Notes under the pieces: generated by a model | Database searches by the model: none | What the model was told of the DNA's origin: nothing | What the model saw: only the letters and a program-made list of their open reading frames with translations | NCBI GenBank assembly: GCA_004519485.1 | Contig: CP038107.1 | Span: 496,001 to 560,000, forward strand | DNA length: 64,000 bases | Source: Nannochloropsis oceanica | Taxonomy: Eukaryota; Sar; Eustigmatophyceae; Eustigmatales; Monodopsidaceae | Direction: 5' to 3' | Part shown: positions 19,974 to 30,219 of the stretch, in pieces | Layout of the letters: every line of letters begins with the position of its first letter | Position numbering within the stretch: position 1 is the first letter of the stretch | Position numbers and translations under genes: made by a program

Positions 19974-22900
19974 TTATGTCCACCTCGCAAGCTCTGATAG
20001 CAATTCATCTCTTCGGTCGCCGCGTGTGTTTGTGGCAAGGCGCTTGAGCAACTCTTGACATGACTTTAGGCTGGGCAGCCATGAATGTAGCACGACCCAA
20101 TCTAGAAAGTCCTCCCCACCCAAGTCACAGCCCAGCGTCACGATCTCGGGCCATGTCACTTGCCAAATTTCCTCCTCGTCCTCTCCCTTCTCTACTGCTT
20201 TCCCCTTTTTCCCGACCTCCCTGTCCTCCTCTGGCTCATATTCGATGCGTGAGCATCGTCTTTGGATGAATGCCACAAACTTCGCGCCAAAGGCTGTTGA
20301 GACGGACGAAACTGAGAGTGTATGCTCATTTTTCTTATCTTCCCCTTCCTTCTCCTCCTCCTTCTTCTCCGACTGACTGCTTTTATCGCTGTGCCACAGA
20401 ACAAAGAACTTCGTACACACATCCAAGATTGGCGTGCTGCTTTTGACAAACCAGTCGCAGGCCCTTGACATGTCAGCAGGAACGCCTCGCCTGGGGGAGT
20501 ATGGGACAGAGGAAATGGGGGAAACAGAAGAGTTGCTCGATCTATCAGAAAGAAAGGAAAGAAAGTCGTGTATTTGGCCCAGGACGATGGGAAAGTGTCA
20601 AAAGAGAATGAAAAGAGGCAAAGCAAAACACAACGTACAGTGGCTCGAGCCAGAGAATTCCTAAAAAGGAAGCACAATCTTGGGCTAGGCAGCGGTACAA
20701 TCTCCTGGCATGCATCCTCCGGAATATCTCCAGCACCTTTTCACTCCGATCTTCATTTTCCTCTTCCTTCCTCCAATATAGCGCGCCATTGTCTTCCGTA
20801 TCTTGGGCGGCGCTGGCTGCGTCGTGCAGCAGCGCAAACAGGAGTGTCAGGAGCTCAGTACCGCTCTCATGAATGACACGCGCGGGCTGTATCCCATAGA
20901 CAGACGAGTCTAACAACTCTCCTTTCACAAAGCGAGTGGCAAGAAAGTCCTCCTGATCCCCTTCTGCGCCCTCGTCCTGTGCCGCATCGCCCAGCGGCAA
21001 AGCTCGTTTCACCTCTTTACGAAGCTGCTGGTAAACGGTGGCTAAGGGCAGGGCCTGCAATGCCACAAGGCCATATCCGATGCCAAAAGCCTGTGTAACA
21101 AGTGAACGTGAAAGTCGAAATATCGGATTTTGATGACGATTTATGGTGTTCGGGAAGAATCCTTTAAAGTTGTCCGCCTCTCAGGATCCTCGAACGTTTC
21201 CCTCCCTCATTTCTAAATCAATACGTACCCCACCTGGCTCGACGGATCGTCTCGCGCAATAACTCACACCCGATTTCAGCTCGGGTATGCGTGCCAGCGA
21301 AGGACGGGGCACAGTGTGAAAAAGCATCTCGGGCAAGGAAGATGGTGTGTGGCCTGGAGGATTAGCCAGCAGGACGAGGGTTTTCCGCGTGACCAGCATG
21401 CCGATAGGTGGCAGTCGATCCAGGCGCTGTCGGTACTCTAGTCGCTGCACCAGCAGGCGGCACGGAGAAAGTTCGCCAGGGCGATACCCTGGGGGAGGGA
21501 GGCACCACACTTCTATCCCTGACAGGGTCAGGACGAAGAGCCAGGGGTTTTCTGGAGAAGTCCCCTTCGCGGTAGCTAGCACCTTAGTGTTGAACCCCAT
21601 ATCAGCCAGGCGAAGGACGACAGCCACATCGCCACTGCTATCACTACTCCTGCTAAAGACGTCCTCCTGCGTCCCTGCTCGCAAGTTGGCAACCCGGTAT
21701 AAACATGCGGCTTGGCCTGAGACCAGAAGCAACTCCACCCAGGTCGAACCTACGGCTAACACCTGGACTTCCGATAAGAAGTATCGGGGCCGGTGAAAGC
21801 TCAGACGGGCTAGAACCATAGCGGTGCTTGACATGTCCCCATATTGTTTGGCGTGAGCTTGGCTAGGAGATGACTGATTTGCGAAGCTGGTGAGAAAACA
21901 CCCATCCTGCTCCGGCACAGCGCAGTCCAACATATCCTCTCGATTTCCCAGCCTACCCAAAGGCCCGTCGTGGTGGTGCCGTGGCTGACTACTCTCGGTG
22001 GTTGGCATGCCGCTTGCCCTGTTCTCGTCTTCTTCATTTTCATTCTCTTCCTCATCTGTTTCTTCGGTGCCCGTCGTGCCCCAGATGGGCACAAGGCCTC
22101 TCAGTTGGACCATCCACAAGTCAGTGGAAGTTCCAACCAACAACAGGGGTCCGACTAGCACCAAATGATTAAACAACAGTTCTTGTGTATTGGTGCCAAG
22201 TATCGAACTTAACGTCAACATCCCCACCCGGTGCAGCTCTGACACCTGGCTGTCAGAAAAGCCACATCTCCAAAACTCAACGACCCCGCTGGGTAAGCAG
22301 AGTGTCACCGTCCCGTTCTGGCTCACGCTATATTATTGTGTCGGGTGACAAATATAGTAGAAAACAGCGATAAATTTCCCTTGTCCTATTTTCAAAAAGC
22401 GGTGCGATTGCATAAGAACGAATCAACCAACGCAAGAAATAAATAAACTTACCTGAAGGTCGCTTCGGTCGCAGGAATGGCTACAGCCACTCGCCCTGCA
22501 CCATCAGAGCCTGGTCGGTATCTGACGAGCACGACCTCCCCGTTTTCTCCGACAGCTTTCTCCAGAGTCCAGCACTCTCTTGTTTTATTGCAACAGTGCA
22601 TCTCCAGGAGCTCCGAGTTCGGCTCGGACCGCCAAGTATGTAGGACCGAGTACCCTTGGCTGGGCCTCGCGTCAAGGATGTAAAAAGCGCACCGGTGGGA
22701 GCCCAGGCCAACTGAGCATAAACGTGAATACACGATGGCATAGAAAGAGAGTCACTATTCGTCCTTCCCCCTCGCGGCAACAAATGTACAACTCCGTCTT
22801 ACCTGTGTCGGGATCAAAGCGGATCAGGCATTTCCACCAGTCTTCTTCAGCGTCCTCTGTTCCAGGCTCCTGACCTCCCCCCCCTGCCACCTCCGCCCCC

Positions 22901-23185
22901 TGCAGGCCCGGCACCGTGATGCCTTCTGCAACCGCGAAAAAAGACATGGGTAATTCTCCCCTATATATGACGCCCACTCTCCCCTGTAATTGTCATCGTG
23001 AAAGAAGATTGGCCATGTTTCCAGCTGAGAGGAGTAACAAACAAATTTTGTGTCATGCTGTCGCTGAGGTAGAGTCTGCGGAAATTTATGTCTCCTCTGG
23101 AGGAGGACATCAACCAGCACCGACCTGCTGAGTTGTTTGAAGACCGAACGCGAAGGATGCCTCCTTCTGTCAATGCCACCGCTAT
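19974..23185 (-). CDS. Unidentified multi-exon protein with beta-propeller-like repeats
   Basis: Exons reconstructed from phase-compatible GT-AG joins: a first exon ending at 23125 (start unresolved, ~23185 or upstream), then 22925..22803, 22711..22453, 22327..21268, 21090..20639 and 20490..19974. The total is about 820 aa. The N-terminal half has blade-like hydrophobic strands such as SIAVALTEGGILRVRS, VTLCLPSGVVEFW and LFVLTLSGIEVWCL, interrupted by an acidic insert. The C-terminal ~320 residues are predicted helical with an acidic/lysine-rich loop. Order and strand pattern recall scaffold nucleoporins such as Nup133, but no decisive motif was found. The first donor (GTCGGT) is weak, so the 5' end is the least certain part. 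I do not assign a function. Confidence 0.45.
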
Positions 23186-23612
23186 CGACGGATGATCGAC
23201 ACAAAAACAAGCAGTTTAGTTGGAAAGCGGTGTGTTCTCATACTAGGACGATGTCATTGCTTATTGACGGCGGGGCGGGGATAATTATTATTAGTAATGG
23301 AGGCGACTTGAGCGAGACGGCAAGTGTTGAAATTCGAAAGCAAAAAATAAATGAGTTTCCATCTGTTCAGGGTGTGCTTCCTGCATTTTATTGTTTCTCC
23401 CTGCGGCACGACATGACTAGAACAAGTCAAAATTTAATCCTGCCCTACCAAAGTGCAACTTCTGGTATATGAACCCTTCCTCATCTACAACAGGCAGGCT
23501 TCCTTTTATTTTTTCATATCTCCTTGTATTCCTTTCTTCCTTGTTTTAACTGCACTGTACAAAATCTCGCCCACATTTTCCTAACTAGAGCCCTCCAACC
23601 CTGACCCCACTC
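23186..23612. other. Intergenic, same-strand genes
   Basis: Holds the upstream region of the propeller-like gene and the 3' side of the NTF2-like gene. The propeller gene's true start may lie here. No other coding signal seen. Confidence 0.35.
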
Positions 23613-25241
23613 CTACTCATCGTCCTCCTCCCCCGCCTGCGCAATGATCCGACATTGCTCCAGAAACTCGTTCAAAATATCCTCCTCCCTGCTCGTCGCC
23701 GCCGCAGAGGCATCCCCATCGGCAGGGGCGGCAATATTGGTCGTAGATGCACCAGTTTTTTGCCCTGCCGGCAAGCTTTTCCCACCGCTTTGAGGTGCGA
23801 CGACCTCTTCATCATTGCGGAGCAGGAGCTCGTACGCTATCTCGACCATGGAGGGGACTTCGTGGTTGGAGTGCTGGATGATCTCGTTGAGCAATCGACG
23901 CTTCTGCTCGATAGTGATGCGCCCGTCATTAAACAATTGCTGAATCGCACGCACTGTCTTCCGGGTTAGAGCCTTATCCCTTTGCACCCCCTCATCATCC
24001 TCATCATCATCGTCCTCATCGTCATCCTCCGATAGAATCTGGTACTTCCCATCCTTCAGCATACGCACACGCGGTTTCCGCGACTCCCCCGCGCCCAGCT
24101 GCCTTTCTAGTGCCCCCAGCTGTGCGGCCAAATCGTCCAACGAGCCCATCGAGCCCCCCGTACCTCCCCCGCCTGCTCCGTTCTGCCCTTTCAGCCCACC
24201 AAGATTGATTATCTTATTGCCGTTTAAACCCAGGCTCTGCTGCAGCTGCTGCATGAGCGCCGCATTTTGCTGCTGTTGGTTTTGGGCAGGTTTGTCGCTG
24301 GCGGGGGCCTTCAGGAGAGTGGCGTGGTGGTGACCGATGTACCACATGCCCTGCCGCCGCACGAACACATTCGTGGCGAACAGCCGCTGCTCTAGATTAG
24401 AACCCGCAGCATCGGGAACTACGCGCTCAAAACAATAGGCGAAAGCCGTATTCCCACGCACGACCACACGGCAGTCCTCCGGCGTGATTTTAATCCACGA
24501 CCGCTTGGGTGCCAAGATGTCCTTCCACACACGCATGACCCGATCGTACCCCACCACCACCTCCGCCACCCCCGGATGAATGCACGACACCTCTGGCTCC
24601 CGCAACCAGAGCTCGGCCATGACCTTGGGGTCTTGCTCAGTGAAGGCCTGGTAGAAGACATCATTCAGTCGCGTTACGGCCCGCACATCGTACTCCTGAC
24701 GTGCCCGGACGTCTGCTTCGAGCTCACGGGCCTCGTCCAACCGCCCCTTCCTCTTGTATTTGCGCACCAGCCACTCAAGATAGTCCAACTCCTGCTCATT
24801 TGTGAACTGTGTTGGGTGTTGGGCGTTGATTTGGTTGTCAGAGGAAAAGCTGCTCCTGCTGAGCAACATGCGCTTCCCACACCTGTACCCCTCCGATACA
24901 TGCCCCATGCGCATACTTACGTCATCGTTGGTCCCACCCGGTGCAATGACAAGGTCTTCGGGCTTGACGGCTGCCAACGCGGTGGTCGTCATCGTTGGTG
25001 TGCGAACTAGGTGTTAGAAATCGAGAACGAGTCCGGGGTGAGTCATTGTGGTGCAACAACGAGTGCCGCCTTCCCTTCCAATTACAAACCCAGGTGACCA
25101 GCCCAGCAATCTACCTTGAAATGGCGTACACAATGATGACGACGGGAAGACGAAGGCAACGGTCGTCGTGAGCCGCAGGCCGACGAGGACGAGGGCGACA
25201 AGGGAGGCGTGGCGCCTTCCTGCTTGCATCGTCATCGTCAT
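23613..25241 (-). CDS. Plastid-targeted SnoaL/NTF2-like domain protein
   Basis: Three exons, 25241..25115, 25006..24921 and 24806..23613 (468 aa). Exon 1 encodes a signal peptide plus transit-peptide start (ALVLVGLRLTTTVA then FVFPSS, the ochrophyte A-F cleavage motif). The second intron, 24920..24807, is 114 bp, in frame and free of stops, but is bounded by GTAAGT and CACAG. Removing it gives TNDDFTNEQELDYLEW. Residues ~85-230 form an NTF2/SnoaL-like fold (DVFYQAFTEQDPKVMAELW, HPGVAEVVVGYDRV, FATNVFVRRQGMWYIGHHH). Folds of this kind bind small ligands or mediate dimers, and the substrate is unknown. The C-terminal half is Gln/Gly-rich, then acidic, then helical. Without exon 1 the protein would start at ATG 24992 and look cytosolic. 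Confidence 0.72.
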
Positions 25242-25991
25242 CGTGCTTAGGTCGTCCTGGTGATCGTCAGCGTCCCGCCGGACTGCTAGATAAAGCCTGT
25301 GAAATGAAGGCAAGGAAGTGGACGAGGTCAGCGACTTAGTGATGCCGTGGGTGAGAGCGGGTGCGTGTGCTTTGTGGTGATTGGGATATGGAGTCACCAC
25401 GCATTGCTGCAGCTGCTTGGGTCTCAAAACGGAGTTAGAAGCGTCCTTGCACTTGCGTATAATGATGGATGACTACAGGTGGGGAGTGAGATGATTGTTA
25501 GATTCACAAAGTAAGAGGCGGGCTTGTATCAGTAGAAAGCTACCAAATTGACCGCGATAAACCGTGGGTTGGGCTTTTGTTTCAGAAGCCACACTTTTGT
25601 GGATAGAAGAAAAGGCTAAAGTACTCTGTTTCCAATTCGCTGTTTTGATGAAGCAGACGCGAAAGCTGGAAGAAAGGCAAGAGATTGAGTTCAGTCCATT
25701 TCTAGCAACCTCTTACCATTCCGTTTTGTTATGTGTTTGCGTGCCATCGCCTCCATCCCTCCCTCCTTCCCTACCCCTCTCCACCCCTGCAGAAATTGAC
25801 AACTTTTTCCAAGAACGGCAAGGCACATGTGTTATCAAGAAAATAGGGCACGAGCAAAATAAAAACAGAGAATTTGTCACAGATTTCTCAAGCATCATGT
25901 TGTCATGCATCGATTTCATTTTTTTAAGCTTATTTTTCGAGCAGACTTGTCCACACCGCTTCGACCTCCCCTCCCTTCATTCACCCCACTT
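25242..25991. other. Intergenic
   Basis: 750 bp between the NTF2-like gene start and the MRPS6 stop. The frame upstream of ATG 25241 stays open to 25427 but lacks protein-like composition. I see no further gene. Confidence 0.35.
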
Positions 25992-26838
25992 TTACTCCTC
26001 ATGAAAAAGCTTTTGCTTTTGCTCCCGGGCTTTCTCCGCCACCGTCTCAACCGTGCGCTCCTCTGCCCAAATCGCTGCCCGAAATCCGCTGCGTATCCGG
26101 ATGAGGTCGGCTTGAGTCTTTGGCCTCAGCGTGAAGAAGCGCAACACGTTCTCGTCCAGCCGCAGCACCCGCTCCACCTCCTTGACCGCCTTGGGGCTCG
26201 CGTCAAAGTAGGACGAGATATAGCGGGCTTGCCAGTGGTATTTCTGCTCTTCTTCCATGGCTCGGCGGCTGTGTAAGAGGGGATGGAGAGTGGAACATGC
26301 GTGATTTTCCGGTGGGGCGAGAAGAGGGCAGGCGCTAGTATTTTTTAAGGGGGAAGTTCAATGCGAGACATCAATGCTCACATACAATATAGGCATCACT
26401 ACATTCCCTTCCCAGCACACATACTTTCGTAGCCGATGACTGAGGGCCCTGATACCGTGATTTTCTACTCCGCGCATGGCGCCACCTGAAGTTGTGCGAG
26501 AGAAAGTTGAGATGATGAGTTGTCCGTCTACCGCTTTCCTCAATGCCACTCTCGTCATAACGCATGGCCATTCTCCAAAGAACCCCTCAAGACCTTACCA
26601 CTGCCGAGAATTGTAGTCGCACATTGCTTTAATAGATTGGTTAGCTCTGGTGCCTTAGCAATATCGCGCGCAATAATGAGCTGAAGTTTCCCAAAAGAAA
26701 AGTTGGGAGGGGGGGGAGAGAGGAAGGGGGGGGGGGATGTGAGACATTCATCGTTGAGGGAAGGACCAAAATGAGGGACCACCAGCGCTTACATGAAAAC
26801 TTCTGTGTGAACATGCTTACCTGTTGGTAAAGAGGCAT
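25992..26838 (-). CDS. MRPS6: Mitochondrial small-subunit ribosomal protein bS6m
   Basis: bS6 binds the central domain of small-subunit rRNA. Four exons, 26838..26821, 26680..26599, 26485..26425 and 26268..25992, join in phase to 145 aa (human MRPS6 is 125). The product begins MPLYQQLIIARDIAKAPELT, close to human MPRYELALIL. It continues through SGGAMRGVENHGIRALSHRLR (the S6 RGIENLGxRxLxYRI motif) and YHWQARYISSYFDASPKAV, then VLRLDENVLRFFTLRP. There is no N-terminal presequence, as in the human protein. Ochrophyte plastid genomes usually carry their own rps6, so a mitochondrial role is inferred. The first coding exon is only 18 bp. Each exon alone is too short to look like a gene. It is divergent from PanK, 354 bp away. 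Confidence 0.88.
26708..26740 (+). repeat. Poly-G tract inside MRPS6 intron 1
   Basis: Two runs of G separated by a purine stretch on the plus strand, so C-rich in the MRPS6 transcript. It may be serving as the polypyrimidine tract upstream of the exon 2 acceptor at 26681. Confidence 0.4.
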
Positions 26839-27192
26839 AATTTCCAATAAGCTTGAAACCTGCGGATTGTGGCTTCGCTTCTGGCTTGGGGGAGGATGAT
26901 GATCCGATGATGATGCGAGCGGCCAGGAGGCTCTGTCCCAGCACTTCTTAACCAACCCTGTCGTGGTGGTGGTTGTATGGGTATGGGTTGGGTTTGAGAT
27001 AAATATAATGAGGCAGCAATGAAAAAGGCAGCTTCTTGATGTTTTGGCTGGAGGCGAGGAAGGCTCTTGCCGGTCCCTTTCGATCACTTTCGTCGGCGTA
27101 CTGGACTGTGAGGGTTGTCTTGTATTGCACTCTACACCCTCAATTTCGTTTCTAACCCACTTCCACCTCTCCTTCGCAGTCTACTAGGCACC
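26839..27192. promoter_or_regulatory. Divergent promoter region (MRPS6 / PanK)
   Basis: The 354 bp between two start codons on opposite strands, so it must contain both promoters. No TATA box or other named element is evident. Confidence 0.4.
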
Positions 27193-29943
27193 ATGGCACC
27201 TTCCACAGGGGGCGGTCGGGCCAGCCGGGTGGGATCGGGCCTCTCCAAAGCTACTCTCTTCATCCTGATTTCCATAGGGACCATCGCGGCGGTGGCGGCC
27301 CGCACACGGTCAAAGAAGCGACGGCGGAGCATGTCCTACGCGCTGGGTCCTGATGGAAAGCACGTAGATATTGGAGGTGAGTGATAACGGAGAGGTTGGA
27401 CCGAATAATTAGAGAGGGGAGGGAAAGGGACCGATGGAATGCCTCGCTCACCCCTTCTTGATATTTCCCCCCTTATCATAATAGCCATTTTTGGTCTGGA
27501 CGTAGGCGGCACGCTGAGTAAGCTCGTGTACTTTGAGCAGACACGCAAGTCCCGCAAGGTGGAACGAACCCAGCAGCAAAAAAAGCGGTCCAACTACTTC
27601 GACAACCCCCTCAAGAAAGCCACCACCTTGAAACGGAGCGCCTCCCTCGAGAATCTCAACACCCCGCGACACACCAAGGCATTAGATGCTTTTTACGACT
27701 TCATGCAAGCAGAAGGCAGCCCCGTGCGAGCCGAGCTGCGTGATGATAATTTGACGTTCTTCTCACGGGTGCTGGGCGGCGAGTTGCATTTTATGCGGTT
27801 TGAGACCCGGTACATGGACCGAGTGGTGGACATCGTCAAGTCCAACCGGTGAGTTGTGCGGAAGGTAGTAACAACAGGCTAGCTAAAAGAATGCTGTGAG
27901 TCATACAAGTGTTTCATTTCCGTGGTCACCGCTGACTTACCCTCACATTTTCCCTTTTTTTCTCGTTCCAATCCTTCACATGTACCTTGCAGCCTCCATC
28001 ATAGCATTAACAGCATGGGTTGCACCGGTGGGGGCGCCTACAAATTTTCCGACCTTTTTCAAGAACGTCTCGGCATTACCCTGCGCAAAATGGACGAGCT
28101 CGACTGCCTAATGCGAGGGCTGGAATTTGTCTTACAGCATGTTGTCGGCGAATGCTACACCTACAAGCCCGACAAGTCCCTAACCATGCCCCTCCCTTCG
28201 CCTGGGAGCAGCGGGCTCGACCACCGCATGAGCTGGCGAGGGTCATATGCCCCGGCCCCTGCTCCTGCACCTCTTTTGATGACATCCTCTACTGTCTCCT
28301 CCTCCTCGCCGCCACAGCGAGACCCAGTCGTGGGCATTCCCCCCCTGCCCAAGGGGAAGGTCAGCCGACCCGGCGTTCTGGGCACCTCGACTTCCTCCAC
28401 GGCAGAGGTGGACGACAGTGCAGCGATGATGGGCAATTCAGAGCAGTACGCATTTCCGGTTGAAGATGATAGCAGGCTGGTCTTGTCTTTGGACGGCCAG
28501 CCTTCTTCGGGGGGAGATGAGGAGGATCCTGAGGTGTCCCCGCGCTTGCAGAGCTCTTTCCCTTCATCCTTCACGACTCCGTCTTCGCCGGCAATTTCTG
28601 ACGATGGGGAGGAAGCAAGAAGGCCACCGCAGGTAAGAAATAAGAAAGAGAGCGTTAAGGTATCATAATTGTGACATAATTGTTCATGTAGCAATGGGTC
28701 GTGTGCTTACTTCTCGTCTCCTGTCTTTCATTCTGTCCATTTTCGCCCAGAGCTCGGGCAGCGCCAACTCGAATTCATTGAAACAAGAATGGAAATACAA
28801 AGTCCAGCGATCAGGTAAGACAGCACATGCAGAGAAGGCTTGAGGCATCCCTCCCCATCACGCACTCTGGTTCCAGCGTTCTTGTCACATGTGCTAAGCC
28901 CTCTTCTCCTTCCTCCTCCTCCCTTCCACTACCCTTACCCTTTACGGAAATCAGGCGAACACGTTATTTACCCGTACCTTGTCGTGAACATCGGCTCGGG
29001 TGTCAGCATCCTGAAGGTCGAAGGCCCGGGAAAATATGAACGTATCTCCGGCAGCAGCTTGGGAGGTGGTACTTACTGGGGACTCTGTCGCCTCCTGACG
29101 GGTTGTAAAAGCTTTGATGAGGTTCTGGATCTAGCGGAGATGGGCGATGCAAATGTGGTGGATATGACGGTAGGAGATATATATGGAAGGGGGTACGATA
29201 AATTTCATTTGTCGCCCTCGGTGATAGCCTCGTCGTTTGGGAAGCTTGCCACGAGGCAAGACCCAGGGGAGGGGATCAAGGAGGAAGATATGGCGAGGGC
29301 ATTATTGATGATGATAACGGGTAACATCGGCCAGGTTGCGTATTTGAATGCTGTGATTCATCAGGCGACGCATATTTATTTTGTGGGGAACTTCTTGCGG
29401 CACAATAAGATTTCGTGTCGTCGGCTCGCGTATGCGATTGACTATTGGAGCGCGGGGAAGATGGAAGCGCTCTTTCTTGAGCACGAAGGATATTTCGGTT
29501 CCCTTGGCGCCTTTCTCAACTCTAGCTACGTCGAAGACTTGCACGCACACACCCAAGAAGCGGCAAGGGGACTCGCGCAAACCGTCGGACCAGGGGTGAT
29601 TCCTACGGGAAGTACCGCCCGGGCTGCGGCTGAGGCTCCTGTTACTGCCACTGCTGAAGCTGTGGCTGGAGGGGGAAAGGGAGATGAGAAGGCGGAAAAG
29701 GCAGCGCGGAGGGCGATGCTGTTGCGGAAGCAAGAGTCCTCGCCATTGCCGACGGATCCGAGGATTAAAGGGGGGGGCGTGCGGAGGGTGGAAAAATTAC
29801 GGTTGCAGGAAAGTTATGGGGGATTCTTGGACTCCGCCATGGACAATGGGCCGGTGGCCTCTTCTCCTAGCTTGGATGCTGGGCTTGCTGGCGGCGAGAT
29901 AACTAATCCGGCTGCACGGGCTGCTGTGGCTGCGCATGTGTAG
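27193..29943 (+). CDS. PANK: Pantothenate kinase, eukaryotic type II, membrane-anchored
   Basis: Phosphorylates pantothenate in the first step of coenzyme A synthesis. Exons 27193..27376, 27485..27848, 27993..28632, 28751..28814 and 28955..29943 give 746 aa, all phases agreeing. The ATP-binding FGLDVGGTLSKLVYFE is coded from the start of exon 2, and CTGGGAYKF from exon 3. The nucleotide/acetyl-CoA region YLVVNIGSGVSIL...GSSLGGGTYWGLC and the C-terminal IYFVGNFLRHN are in exon 5. Two additions are unusual: an N-terminal hydrophobic helix followed by basic residues (ATLFILISIGTIAAVAARTRSKKRRR), suggesting a membrane anchor, and a ~150-residue Ser/Pro-rich insertion in exons 3-4. The first ATG after the upstream region was taken as the start (ACCATGG context). 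Confidence 0.9.
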
Positions 29944-30219
29944 GAGAGCTCAATTGGAGCTTGCTTTGCTCAAGAAGAGAATTAAAAGTTGATGACTTAG
30001 AAATCGTTTCAAATTTAACACTTAACGTTGGTAAACAGTGAAGTTTATCGAAATTTTTCGTTTCAATCAGTTAAAGTTTAGTTGTTCTTTAGTCTACTTT
30101 TTTACTAGCAAAAATTTGGTTGAGTACTCCAATCTGCTGCACATTTTCTTTTTTGTTATTTTCCCCCCACACTCATTCATACACACGTTCTCGCAGCATC
30201 CATGACCAGCTTGCGGACT

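Noticed and set aside
25564-26004. 146-residue plus-strand frame between the NTF2-like gene and MRPS6
   Set aside because: CT-rich low-complexity middle with no recognisable domain. It overlaps the MRPS6 3' end.
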